From the NCBI RefSeq assembly GCF_024168485.1, contig NZ_JALJVY010000005.1:238051-302050 (forward strand): a stretch of 64,000 nt of DNA, given 5' to 3'. Below the pieces are notes generated by a model. That model was not told where the DNA came from. It made no database searches and saw only the letters and a program-made list of their open reading frames with translations. The stretch is from Sphingobium sp. OAS761. Its GTDB lineage: Bacteria; Pseudomonadota; Alphaproteobacteria; Sphingomonadales; Sphingomonadaceae. A program made the position numbers and the translations under genes. The number at the start of each line of letters is the position of its first letter. Positions within the stretch are counted from its first letter, which is position 1. Positions 17,681-26,875 of this stretch are shown here, piece by piece.

Positions 17681-18705
17681 AAGCCAGTCGCGGCCAGATC
17701 GAAAAGGCTCTGGACGCCCCGCCCGCGGACATTCGCTTCTTCCTGCTCTACGGTCCCGACGAGGCCGGCAGTGCCGCGCTCGCCAAGCGGTTGGAGCGCG
17801 CCATGGGGCCGGCGGCGGAGCGGATCGACCTCGATGCGCCGACCTTGCGGGAGGACCCGGCGCGACTGGCCGACGAGGCGGCGTCCTTTTCCATGTTCGG
17901 CGACCGGCGGTGGATTCGCCTGCACGGCATCGGCGAGGATTCAACGCCGGCGGTCACCGCCCTGCTGGAAGCGCAAGCGGCCGGCAATCCGGTCATCGCG
18001 GTCGCCGGCGCGCTGAAGCAGACCGCGAAGCTGGTCAAGCTGGCACTCGACCACAAGCAGGCGATGGTCTTCATTTCCTACCAGCCGGACGCGCGCGAAG
18101 CCGAGCAGATCGCCATCGGCATCGCCCGTGACGGCGGGTTGCGCCTGTCGACCGAGATTGCGCGGAGGATCGTATCGCTGGCGAACAATGATCGCGCGCT
18201 GATGAACGGCGAAATAGAGAAGCTGATCCTCTATCTCGATGCCGCGCCGGATCGCCCGCGCGAGGCGACGATGGAGGCCCTGGAGGCGCTGTCGGCCGAC
18301 CATCCCGATACGGAAGTCGCGCCGCTGGTCAATGCGGTGCTGGGCGGCGACCTCAAGGTCATGCACCGCGAATTGCTGCGCCTTGCGGAAACCGGTGCGG
18401 CCATGGCGTCAGTGATACGACCGTTGCTGGCGCGAGCATTGCTGATTGCCCATATCCGCGCGGACCTCGATGCGCATGGTCGCCTTGAAACCGCCATGGA
18501 GAGCGCGGGCAAGGCGGTGTTCTGGAAGGAAAAGGGCGCGGTGTCGCGGCAGGTACGGCTGTGGGATGCAGGCGGTATCGCGCGCGTCGCCCAGCGGTTG
18601 CTGGAAGCTGAACGGGCGAGCCGCGGCGGCCGCGGAACGGGCGACCTGATGGTGCGGCACGAATTGCTTGCCATCGCCCGCCAGGCGGCGCGCGAGCGAG
18701 CTTGA
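17677..18705 (+). CDS. holA: DNA polymerase III delta subunit
   Basis: Clamp-loader subunit that opens the beta sliding clamp. 342 residues from a TTG start at 17677 that overlaps the lptE stop by four bases. The three-domain AAA-like structure is suggested by the opening [11 protein letters not shown], the [15 protein letters not shown] block (the degenerate P-loop region of delta) and the C-terminal collar-type helices ([35 protein letters not shown]). No ATPase function is expected in delta. Coupling with lptE and leuS matches the usual gene order. Confidence 0.93.
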   Translation: MKASRGQIEKALDAPPADIRFFLLYGPDEAGSAALAKRLERAMGPAAERIDLDAPTLREDPARLADEAASFSMFGDRRWIRLHGIGEDSTPAVTALLEAQAAGNPVIAVAGALKQTAKLVKLALDHKQAMVFISYQPDAREAEQIAIGIARDGGLRLSTEIARRIVSLANNDRALMNGEIEKLILYLDAAPDRPREATMEALEALSADHPDTEVAPLVNAVLGGDLKVMHRELLRLAETGAAMASVIRPLLARALLIAHIRADLDAHGRLETAMESAGKAVFWKEKGAVSRQVRLWDAGGIARVAQRLLEAERASRGGRGTGDLMVRHELLAIARQAARERA

Positions 18706-18736
18706 TCGGCCGGGACGCCGGGACCATATTGGGGGC

Positions 18737-19141
<405 letters not shown>

Positions 19142-19259
19142 CCCGTTCAGCCTCTGTAAAGCGCGCATCGGCATGGCAAAAGCCAACGGTCTTTTCCGGC
19201 ATTTGCGCATGATTTGCGCTGGTCGGAACGGGCAATAGCGCGTATCCGGGGCGGCACAG

Positions 19260-21350
19260 ATGGCAGGATCAGGCAAGAGCAGAGGCGCGCCCGGCCGCGT
19301 AAGGACATGGCTGGTGCGCGCGTTGAAGATCGGCGTGGCGGCGGGTGTAGCGGGATTGCTGGCGGTGGTGATCGCGGTGGTGATCGCGATGCAGTCCCTT
19401 CCCGATTATCAAAGCCTCAAATCCTCCCCCAACGGCCAGATGATCCGCGTCCATGCCGCCGACGGCAGTGTCATCGTGTCATTAGGGCCCAGCTTCGGGC
19501 GATGGATGCGCTACGACCAGATTCCCCAGGTCATGGTCGATGCGATGATCTCTACCGAGGACAAGCGTTTCTATCACCATCCCGGCGTCGATCCCGTCGG
19601 CATGGCACGCGCCGGGTGGGTGGCGCTGGAACGGCGGGGGTCCGGCCGCCGCTGGCAGGGCGCATCGACCATCACCCAGCAGGTGACGCGCAACATCTTC
19701 CTCAACAACAGCTACAGCTGGGGCCGCAAGGTACGCGAAATCGTCCTGGCTCTTGCCATGGAACGCAAATTTTCCAAGCGCCAGATACTCGAACTCTATC
19801 TCAACAAGGTATATTTCGGCGGGGGCGCCTATGGCATCGACGCGGCCAGCCGCAAATTCTTCGGCCATTCCGCGACCAGCCTGAACCTGCCGGAAGCGGC
19901 GATCATCGCCGGGCTGGTCAAGGCGCCATCCAGCTATTCTCCCACCGCCGACGCGGACGCCGCCATCGGCCGCGCCGGCGTGGTGCTGGGCCTGATGCAG
20001 GACAATGGCGTCATCAGCGCGTCCGAGCGGGCGGATGTAGATCTGCGCGACGTCAAGATGGCACCCGAACCGCCGCAGAACAGCGTCCGATACTTCACGG
20101 ACTGGGTGCTGCCCCAGCTCGACGTGCTGATCGATGAGTCCAGCGAGCCGCTGGAAGTCTATACGACAATCGACCTCGGCATGCAGCGGGCCGCAACCGC
20201 GGCGATCCAGTCGAACGTGCCGTCGGGCACCCAGGGCGCGCTGGTCAGCCTGGACCGGGATGGTGCGGTGCGCGCCATGGTGGGTGGACTGGACTATGTG
20301 ACGTCCAACTATAATCGCGCCACCACAGCGACCCGGCAACCGGGTTCGGCCTGGAAGATCTTCGTCTACATGGCCGCGCTGGAAGCCGGCTACACGCCCG
20401 ATACCAGCATCACGGACGAGCCTGTGACGATCAACGGCTGGAGCCCGCGCAACAGCAATGGCCGGTTCGCCGGGGCGATCGACATCCGCACCGCCTTTGC
20501 CTATTCGATCAACACGGTGGCGGCAAAGCTGGGCGTCGAGGTCGGCTTTCCCACGGTGGCGGACATGGCGCGGCGCTTCGGCATTTCGACGCCCATCAAT
20601 ACGCATCCCTCCATGGTGCTGGGCACGTCGGATGTGCATCTGATCGACATGACCCGCGCCTTCGCGTCGATCGCGCGCAAAGGGGTGGCCGTGACCCCCT
20701 ATGGCATTACGAAGGTCACGACGGCCGACGGCCGGATGTTGTACCAGCATCAGGACGATACCAGCCGGGTTCTGGTGGCGCCCTGGGTCGCGGCCGGCAT
20801 GACCGACCTCATGCAGACGGCGGTATCGACCGGGACCGGCAGGGCCGCGCAGATCGGCAGACCTGTGGCGGGCAAGACCGGGACCACCAGCAGCAACAAG
20901 GACGGCTGGTTCCTGGGTTTTTCGAGCGGGATCACGACCGGTGTGTGGATGGGGCGGGACGATGCCAAGGCCGTGGGCGGGCTTCAGGGCGGCCGCGCGC
21001 CTGCCCGCGCGTTCGCGGACTATATGAAGGCGGCGGTTGCCAAGCGACCCGTGGAGCAGTTCGACACGCAGGTCACCTTGCCTGAGTGGCAGCTCGAGCC
21101 GGACGAGGAAGCCTATTATAACAGTCCTGACGACGGGATGATGGTCGACGAGAACGGCCTGCCGATCGAGCGGCCGCAGGCGGAACCGGACATTCGCGAC
21201 GATGAGCCGGCGATGGAGGTCGATCCGGAAGATCGTCCCGCAGCGCCGCCGAAACTCGACCAGCAATGGATCGACAATGTCCTTGGCCGCAACCGGCAAC
21301 GCCAGCCGCCGCCGCAGCCAGTTCCGAATCGGCCAGCGCCCAATCCCTGA
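19260..21350 (+). CDS. Class A penicillin-binding protein (glycosyltransferase/transpeptidase)
   Basis: Bifunctional peptidoglycan synthase, 696 residues. One membrane segment near the N-terminus (about 22-44, VAAGVAGLLAVVIAVVIAM). GT51 domain: catalytic E100 in STEDKRFYHHPGVD, then QGASTITQQVTRN, RKVREIVLALAMERK and LELYLNKVYFGGG. Transpeptidase domain: active-site S363-xx-K366 (PGSAWK), SxN motif in AYSINTVAAK, and K539-T-G in AGKTGTTSSNKDGW. The tail after about 600 is acidic then proline-rich (RQRQPPPQPVP). PbpC/PBP1a-type assignment within class A is not decided. Confidence 0.94.
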   Translation: MAGSGKSRGAPGRVRTWLVRALKIGVAAGVAGLLAVVIAVVIAMQSLPDYQSLKSSPNGQMIRVHAADGSVIVSLGPSFGRWMRYDQIPQVMVDAMISTEDKRFYHHPGVDPVGMARAGWVALERRGSGRRWQGASTITQQVTRNIFLNNSYSWGRKVREIVLALAMERKFSKRQILELYLNKVYFGGGAYGIDAASRKFFGHSATSLNLPEAAIIAGLVKAPSSYSPTADADAAIGRAGVVLGLMQDNGVISASERADVDLRDVKMAPEPPQNSVRYFTDWVLPQLDVLIDESSEPLEVYTTIDLGMQRAATAAIQSNVPSGTQGALVSLDRDGAVRAMVGGLDYVTSNYNRATTATRQPGSAWKIFVYMAALEAGYTPDTSITDEPVTINGWSPRNSNGRFAGAIDIRTAFAYSINTVAAKLGVEVGFPTVADMARRFGISTPINTHPSMVLGTSDVHLIDMTRAFASIARKGVAVTPYGITKVTTADGRMLYQHQDDTSRVLVAPWVAAGMTDLMQTAVSTGTGRAAQIGRPVAGKTGTTSSNKDGWFLGFSSGITTGVWMGRDDAKAVGGLQGGRAPARAFADYMKAAVAKRPVEQFDTQVTLPEWQLEPDEEAYYNSPDDGMMVDENGLPIERPQAEPDIRDDEPAMEVDPEDRPAAPPKLDQQWIDNVLGRNRQRQPPPQPVPNRPAPNP

Positions 21351-21380
21351 TCGCGCCGTGGCTCCTTCAGGCCCGAAACC

Positions 21381-22346
21381 TTATCGCGCCGGGGGACCGT
21401 TCGCCGCGAAGCGGGTATGACTGAGCGCGCTTGCATCGGGCAGCAGGAAATCGACCTTGCCCCGGGCGAAGTCGATCGCGACCCGGTCGAAAATCCTCAG
21501 TGCGCTGATGCCCAGCAACAGGGCGGGTTTTTCCTGCAAGCCCAGTTCCGCGAAGGGGCTGGCGTCGGCGAACAGCACGGGCACCTGCGTCAGGTTGACA
21601 CGGCCCATGCGCACCGACTTGATCATGCCGACCGCGCCCGTCAGCTCCCCGCCCGTGACGCTGGTCAGCGTGGCGACCATCAGGTCGGGAGCGCGCTTTT
21701 TCGACAAGAGCCGGTCGCGCAGCGCCAGATTGCCGATGCTGTAATTGCTGCCCGTGTCGAGCATGATGTTGACGCGCATGCCGTTGACGTCGGAATCGAG
21801 CAGGATCAACTGGCCGCGTTTGCGCCTGGCCTCCACCACGATCGTATCGGGTTCCGAAGCCGCGCGGCTGGCCCGGCGGCTGTCGCTGATCGCCATCTGG
21901 CCAGTGCGGAAATTCAGTATGACACGTTTGGCATGCAGGCTGTCGAGCCCCAGCAAGCCCGGCGCGCCCAGATGTTCGCCTTCCAGTACGGGTGCCTCGA
22001 TGTCCTGGATCTCGCCCCCCGCGAAGTTCAGGTGAGGAACTGCTACCGTGGTCGTTTCCGCGCGTCCGGTCATGCTGAGGATAGTCACATTGTTGCGCGG
22101 CGGGAGCGCCAGCCGTTGCGCCAGGTCGCGGGCGATGACCGTGCGCTGCGACCCGGTGTCGATGATGAAGTTCCACGGCCCCTTGCCGTCGATATGTATG
22201 GGGATGCTGACCCGGTTGTCGGGCGCCGTCTGGGTTCGCACCACCGCCGGCGGCTGATCCGGATCGAGCGGGGGGGCATCGCGGGCAGACAGGGGCGACG
22301 ATGACAGCGCCAGTCCGACGCCCATCAGCACGCGCAGCCGAACCAT
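21381..22346 (-). CDS. Exported protein with two retropepsin-like aspartic protease domains
   Basis: 321 residues from the ATG at 22346 (ribosome-binding site GGAAGAGG just upstream). A signal peptide (1 to about 21, LSSSPLSA) is followed by two copies of a retropepsin-like domain. The first has the active-site D63 in NFIIDTGSQRTV, the second D197 in NIMLDTGSNYSI. The halves are separated by a basic linker (residues about 157-180, SRRASRAASEP, VEARRKRGQ). Two domains in one chain could form an intramolecular pepsin-like pair in the periplasm. It converges on the penicillin-binding protein gene and is divergent from rho. Confidence 0.85.
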   Translation of the reverse strand: MVRLRVLMGVGLALSSSPLSARDAPPLDPDQPPAVVRTQTAPDNRVSIPIHIDGKGPWNFIIDTGSQRTVIARDLAQRLALPPRNNVTILSMTGRAETTTVAVPHLNFAGGEIQDIEAPVLEGEHLGAPGLLGLDSLHAKRVILNFRTGQMAISDSRRASRAASEPDTIVVEARRKRGQLILLDSDVNGMRVNIMLDTGSNYSIGNLALRDRLLSKKRAPDLMVATLTSVTGGELTGAVGMIKSVRMGRVNLTQVPVLFADASPFAELGLQEKPALLLGISALRIFDRVAIDFARGKVDFLLPDASALSHTRFAANGPPAR

Positions 22347-22608
22347 ATCCTCTTCCTTTCTTTTGCCCCGCCATTCTAGCACAAAAGCCGATGATCGCCC
22401 AGCGGCACTACCGGTCGTATCAAGCCGGAAATGCGGGCGCCCCTTGCGGCACTTCCGTTTCCCGCCTTGACTTGGTGGCGGGCGGATCGCTAAGTGCGGA
22501 ACTGCCCAACCTCGCCCGTCCGGAGCGAAGGGCCGCTGGCTATATCGGCCGGCCATTCCTCCCCATTTCCGGTCATTTTCATCTTCTCCTCATCGGACTG
22601 AATCGCCA

Positions 22609-23865
22609 ATGCATCTCAAGGACCTCAAGAAAAAAGCGCCCGCCGACCTGGTCACCATGGCCGAAGATCTGGGCGTGGAGGGTGCATCCACCCTGCGGAA
22701 GCAGGATTTGATGTTCGCGATTCTGAAGGCCGAGGCCGAAAATGGCGAGCAGATCATGGGCGAAGGCACGATCGAGGTGCTGCCCGACGGTTTCGGTTTC
22801 CTCCGCTCGCCCGAGGCGAATTTCCTCGCTGGTCCCGACGACATTTATGTGTCGCCCAATCAGGTGCGCAAGTTCGGCCTGCGCACCGGCGATACGGTGG
22901 AAGGCGAGATTCGCGCGCCCAAGGATGGCGAACGCTATTTCGCGCTGACCAAGCTGCTCTCGGTCAATTTCGACGATCCCGACGCCGTGCGTCACCGCGT
23001 CAATTTCGATAATCTGACGCCGCTCTATCCCGATGAGAAGCTGCGCCTCGACACGCTCGACCCGACCGTGAAGGACAAATCGGCCCGCGTCATCGACATC
23101 GTGTCCCCGCAAGGCAAGGGCCAGCGTACCCTGATCGTGGCGCCGCCGCGCGTCGGCAAGACGGTGATGCTCCAGAATATCGCCAAGGCGATCACCGACA
23201 ATCATCCCGAGGTGTTCCTGATCGTCCTTCTGATCGACGAGCGCCCGGAAGAAGTCACAGACATGCAGCGCAGCGTGAAGGGTGAGGTTGTTTCGTCGAC
23301 CTTCGACGAGCCTGCGACCCGCCACGTCCAGGTCGCGGAAATGGTGATCGAAAAGGCCAAGCGTCTGGTCGAGCACAAGAAGGATGTCGTCATCCTGCTC
23401 GATTCGATCACGCGTCTTGGCCGCGCCTACAACACCGTCGTGCCGAGTTCAGGCAAGGTGCTGACCGGTGGCGTCGACGCCAATGCGCTCCAGCGGCCCA
23501 AGCGCTTTTTCGGTGCCGCGCGCAACATCGAGGAAGGCGGTTCGCTCTCGATCATCGCCACCGCGCTGATCGACACCGGCAGCCGCATGGACGAGGTGAT
23601 CTTCGAAGAGTTCAAGGGCACCGGTAACTCGGAAATCGTGCTGGATCGCAAAGTTGCGGACAAGCGGATCTTCCCGGCGCTGGACGTCGGCAAGTCGGGG
23701 ACGCGCAAGGAAGAATTGCTGGTCGACAAGCCGACGCTCAGCAAGATGTGGGTCCTGCGTCGCATCCTGATGCAGATGGGAACGATCGACGCGATGGAAT
23801 TCCTGCTCGACAAGATGAAGGATTCCAAGACCAACGAGGATTTCTTCGCCACAATGAACCAGTAA
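22609..23865 (+). CDS. rho: Transcription termination factor Rho
   Basis: Hexameric RNA-dependent ATPase that ends transcription. 418 residues, the standard length. N-terminal helical part ([21 protein letters not shown]), RNA-binding cold-shock-like domain ([25 protein letters not shown]), Walker A in [11 protein letters not shown], Walker B in [16 protein letters not shown]-loop and R-loop regions ([17 protein letters not shown]). A 262-base leader separates it from the divergent retropepsin gene; rho mRNAs in other bacteria are autoregulated in such leaders, but no element is proven here. A terminator follows the gene. Confidence 0.97.
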   Translation: MHLKDLKKKAPADLVTMAEDLGVEGASTLRKQDLMFAILKAEAENGEQIMGEGTIEVLPDGFGFLRSPEANFLAGPDDIYVSPNQVRKFGLRTGDTVEGEIRAPKDGERYFALTKLLSVNFDDPDAVRHRVNFDNLTPLYPDEKLRLDTLDPTVKDKSARVIDIVSPQGKGQRTLIVAPPRVGKTVMLQNIAKAITDNHPEVFLIVLLIDERPEEVTDMQRSVKGEVVSSTFDEPATRHVQVAEMVIEKAKRLVEHKKDVVILLDSITRLGRAYNTVVPSSGKVLTGGVDANALQRPKRFFGAARNIEEGGSLSIIATALIDTGSRMDEVIFEEFKGTGNSEIVLDRKVADKRIFPALDVGKSGTRKEELLVDKPTLSKMWVLRRILMQMGTIDAMEFLLDKMKDSKTNEDFFATMNQ

Positions 23866-23914
23866 GGGTGCGGCCGGGTTAATCCCCGGAACCCGGACTT
23901 CATATTGTATCGCG

Positions 23915-23947
23915 ACGCCGGGCCATGCATGGTCCGGCGTTCTTCTT
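23915..23947 (+). terminator. Rho-independent terminator after rho
   Basis: Ten-bp stem (23915-23924 with 23931-23940, one G-T pair) with a six-base loop, followed by TCTTCTTG. It lies 50 bases after the rho stop codon and 34 before the next start. Confidence 0.8.
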
Positions 23948-23973
23948 GACAACCGAAGGGACGTCAGGCCGCC

Positions 23974-24693
23974 ATGTTCGACCTTTTCACCGCCGCTGCC
24001 GCCGCCGTTCAGAGCGTCGGATCACCCGCTGAAATCTGGCAACATATCGTCAATGATTTCAGTAATATCACCTCTCCTTCGGCACTTTCCGCCTTCCTTC
24101 AGGTACTGATGATCGACGTGCTGCTGGCGGGGGACAACGCCATCGTGGTGGGTGCATTGGCGGCGGGATTGCCGGCCGATCAGCGCAAGAAGGTCATCCT
24201 GATCGGCATTCTTGCCGCGCTGGTATTGCGCATCGCCTTCGCGCTGGTGGTCAGTCAGTTGATGCAGATCGTGGGCCTGATCCTGGCCGGCGGCCTGTTG
24301 TTGCTGTGGGTCAGTTGGAAGATGTGGCGCGAACTGCATCCGCACCGCGGTGCGGATACGCCCGACGATCCGAGCGACGACGACATATCCGGGCTGCGTC
24401 CGGCCAAGAGCTTTGTCGGCGCCGCTTGGGCCGTTGCTGTAGCGGATGTATCCATGAGCCTGGACAATGTCCTGGCGGTTGCCGGCGCTGCGCGAGACCA
24501 TCCCGGAATCTTGATGATCGGTCTGGTTCTTTCGGTCGCGCTGATGGGCATCGCCGCCAATGTCATCGCCCATTATATCGAGCGCTTTCGCTGGATCGCC
24601 TATCTGGGCCTGGCGGTCATCGTCTATGTCGCGGTGAAGATGATTTATGAAGGCTTTGTCGATCATCAGGTGGGAATATTGACCCTGTTCTGA
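23974..24693 (+). CDS. TerC-family (YjbE-type) integral membrane protein
   Basis: 239 residues, six to seven membrane segments. The TerC signatures are the acidic residues in membrane helices: VLMIDVLLAGDNAIVVGAL near residue 47 and VAVADVSMSLDNVLAVAG near residue 158. A charged cytosolic loop (RELHPHRGADTPDDPSDDD) lies between the two halves. Members act as metal exporters or in metalation of secreted proteins (manganese in related proteins); the actual ion is not shown here. The N-terminus is unusually alanine-rich before the first helix. Flanked by terminators on both sides, so it is monocistronic. Confidence 0.87.
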   Translation: MFDLFTAAAAAVQSVGSPAEIWQHIVNDFSNITSPSALSAFLQVLMIDVLLAGDNAIVVGALAAGLPADQRKKVILIGILAALVLRIAFALVVSQLMQIVGLILAGGLLLLWVSWKMWRELHPHRGADTPDDPSDDDISGLRPAKSFVGAAWAVAVADVSMSLDNVLAVAGAARDHPGILMIGLVLSVALMGIAANVIAHYIERFRWIAYLGLAVIVYVAVKMIYEGFVDHQVGILTLF

Positions 24694-24720
24694 TCGCGCA
24701 TGCTCGAAAGGCAGGAAAGA

Positions 24721-24754
24721 GGGGCGGTGCCTTCGGGCGCTGCCCCCTTTTCTT
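24721..24754 (+). terminator. Rho-independent terminator after the TerC-family gene
   Basis: Eleven-bp stem (24721-24731 with 24736-24746, two G-T pairs) closed by a TTCG tetraloop and followed by CTTTTCTTG. It begins 28 bases after the stop codon and also stands at the 3' end of the convergent oxidoreductase gene. Confidence 0.88.
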
Positions 24755-24773
24755 GAGAAAATTCAGCTATCTG

Positions 24774-25742
24774 TCACGGGATAAGTACGGTCGCACCAGT
24801 AGTCTGTCGCGCTTCGAGGGCCCGGTGCGCATTGGCTGCATCGTCCAGCCCATAACGCTGTCCGATCCGCGCCTTCACCACGCCGCGCTGCATCCGGTCG
24901 AACAGGCGGGCGGCCGTGTGCTGCAATTCGGGTGCCGTTGCGATATAGTCGAACAGGGTAGGGCGCGTCACATAGAGAGATCCGCCGCGGCTGAGATCGA
25001 GCAGGTTTACCGGCGGCACGGCGCCCGACGCGTTGCCAAAACTGACCATCAGGCCCCTTCGCTTGAGGCTGGCGAGGGAGGCGGACCAGCTGTCCTTGCC
25101 TACGCCGTCGTAGACGATGTCAACGCCGGTACCATCGGTCAGATTGCGCACTGCCATGGCCAGACCGTCGAACGGCCCATGCAGGCTATGGTCGGCATCG
25201 ATCGTGTGCGCTTTGTCCGCCGATCCGCAATGCGCGATGACCGTCACGCCCTTGTCCCGTAGCCAGGGCACAAGAATCGATCCGACACCACCCGCCGCCG
25301 CGTGGACCAGCGCGACCTGACCGGCGCGAAGTCCGATGCAATCTTCAGCGAGGTAACAGGCGGTCATGCCTTTCAGCATCGTCGCCGCCGCATCCTCGCT
25401 TGATATACCGTCAGGGATCGGGACGACCTGCGCCGCCGGGACGATGCGATGTGTAGCGTAGGCGCCCAGACCCTGCACGCAGACCACATGATCTCCCTCG
25501 GAAAGGTTCGTTACGCCCGGCCCCACAGCCACGATACGCCCCGCTGCCTCGGATCCCAAGGCAGCGGGCAAAGGGGCGGGATAAAGGCCCGAGCGGTAAT
25601 AGGTGTCGATGAAGTTCAGGCCGACCGCATCCTGCGCGATCAGGACTTCGCCTTCTGCCGGCTGGCCGGGGTCGAAATCCTCCCGCACGATCACGTCCGG
25701 TCCGCCATGGCAACGGACCACCATGCGCCATGGCCGATGCAT
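24774..25742 (-). CDS. NADPH:quinone oxidoreductase-like zinc-free MDR protein
   Basis: 322 residues of the medium-chain dehydrogenase/reductase quinone oxidoreductase group. The nucleotide-binding motif is AAAGGVGSILVPWL; other typical blocks are AVGLNFIDTYYRSGLYP, ALGSEAAGRIVAVGPGV, MLKGMTACYL and the C-terminal DDAANAHRALEARQTTGATVLIP. Zinc ligands of alcohol dehydrogenases are absent, as expected. Its ATG overlaps the stop of the upstream dienelactone hydrolase-like gene by one base (TGATG), so the two are translationally coupled. Substrate unknown; the close QorA-type similarity suggests quinone or small enone reduction. Confidence 0.88.
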   Translation of the reverse strand: MHRPWRMVVRCHGGPDVIVREDFDPGQPAEGEVLIAQDAVGLNFIDTYYRSGLYPAPLPAALGSEAAGRIVAVGPGVTNLSEGDHVVCVQGLGAYATHRIVPAAQVVPIPDGISSEDAAATMLKGMTACYLAEDCIGLRAGQVALVHAAAGGVGSILVPWLRDKGVTVIAHCGSADKAHTIDADHSLHGPFDGLAMAVRNLTDGTGVDIVYDGVGKDSWSASLASLKRRGLMVSFGNASGAVPPVNLLDLSRGGSLYVTRPTLFDYIATAPELQHTAARLFDRMQRGVVKARIGQRYGLDDAANAHRALEARQTTGATVLIP

Positions 25743-26443
25743 CAGGCGAGGTGCTCGGCGAAGAAATCGGCAGTGCGCCCATCCGCCAGCTGTGCGGCAT
25801 CCTCGACGCGGCGCTTGCCCATTTCGGCGGCGAAACCATGATCCAGCCCGTCATAATCATGCAGCGTCACATGCCGATTTCCGGACAATCCGTCATGCAT
25901 CGCCTTTTGCACCTTGGGCGGGACGAAGCCGTCGGCGGTGGGAATGTGCAGCAACGTCGGCTTCCCGATGGCATGTTGTTCGCCAAGAAGGCCATCGATT
26001 CCCACGCCATAATAGCCGACAAATGCGTCGCCATCGGTCCGGCAGGCCGACATGAAGACCATGCGCCCGCCTAGGCAATAGCCGACCAGTCCGACCTTGC
26101 CGTTCCCGCCCAGGTCGGTACGGGCCGCCTTGATGGTGGCCTCGATATCGCGAATGCCCTGATCCTGGTTGAAATCCGTAATGTAAGCGAGGGCGCGATC
26201 CATCTCCTCGGCGATGTCGGCATCCAGTTCGATGTGCGGCGACAGCCGCCAGAACAGGTCGGGCGCGTAGGCGAGATAGCCGGCCTTTGCCCAATTGTCG
26301 CATTTGCGGCGGATGCCTTCATTGACGCCGAAAATCTCCTGAACAACGATGATCGCCGCCTTCGGTGTGCCTTCGGGGCGCGCCACATATACGTCGAACT
26401 GAGCGTCGCCTTCCAATGTGGAGATGGGGGTGAAGCCTGACAT
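25742..26443 (-). CDS. Dienelactone hydrolase family protein
   Basis: 233-residue alpha/beta hydrolase. The triad falls at C123 (VGYCLGGRM), D171 (PTADGFVP) and H202 (GLDHGF), the same numbering as in the classical Pseudomonas dienelactone hydrolase. E36 in VVQEIFGVNEGIR also fits the family. Start at 26443 has AGAGGAG upstream (AGAGGAGTGCGAAC). No chlorocatechol genes are nearby, so it is probably a general carboxymethylene-lactone or ester hydrolase. It is the first gene of a two-gene minus-strand operon with the oxidoreductase. Confidence 0.9.
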   Translation of the reverse strand: MSGFTPISTLEGDAQFDVYVARPEGTPKAAIIVVQEIFGVNEGIRRKCDNWAKAGYLAYAPDLFWRLSPHIELDADIAEEMDRALAYITDFNQDQGIRDIEATIKAARTDLGGNGKVGLVGYCLGGRMVFMSACRTDGDAFVGYYGVGIDGLLGEQHAIGKPTLLHIPTADGFVPPKVQKAMHDGLSGNRHVTLHDYDGLDHGFAAEMGKRRVEDAAQLADGRTADFFAEHLA

Positions 26444-26598
26444 GTTCGCACTCCTCTGCTTTTTTCGGGTTGATGGCATATTGGCTGAATGCCCGGCGGG
26501 TGCAACCGTCTTGGGATACTCAAAAAAATTGCCACGATGTGACTATTTGCGGCATGACAGCACATGATACAGCCGCAGCAACCAAGGAGGCGTGCGAA

Positions 26599-26856
26599 AT
26601 GAAGGTGACGGTCGATGTGGATTGCAGCCCGGCCGAGGCGCGCGCCTTTCTGGGACTGCCGGATGTCAGCCCCATTCACGACAAATATGTAAAGACCGTC
26701 CTCGACAGTCTGGAGGGCACGATCAATGTCGAACAGATGGAAACGCTGTTCAAAAGTTTCTCGCCGCTCGGGGATGCTGGCATGCGCTTGTTTCAGCAGA
26801 TGATGAACATCGGCCTCTCCGGCATGGGCGGCGGCAGCAAGGACGGAAAGAAGTAA
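26599..26856 (+). CDS. DUF6489 family protein
   Basis: 85-residue cytosolic protein, family DUF6489, known mainly from sphingomonads and relatives. The ATG at 26599 has AAGGAGG at 26584-26590, so the longer open frame starting at 26470 is not used. The sequence MKVTVDVDCSPAEARAFLGL resembles polyhydroxyalkanoate-granule/phasin-associated short proteins, with a helical middle (KYVKTVLDSLEGTINVEQMETLFK) and a glycine-lysine tail (GMGGGSKDGKK). It lies 19 bases upstream of mnmE. Function unknown. Confidence 0.75.
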   Translation: MKVTVDVDCSPAEARAFLGLPDVSPIHDKYVKTVLDSLEGTINVEQMETLFKSFSPLGDAGMRLFQQMMNIGLSGMGGGSKDGKK

Positions 26857-26875
26857 GCGGGCTCCGCCGCATGTC

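Noticed and set aside
19482..21299. 605-codon minus-strand frame across the penicillin-binding protein gene
   Set aside because: Antisense to a complete class A PBP with all catalytic motifs. The translation is arginine- and histidine-rich without family motifs.
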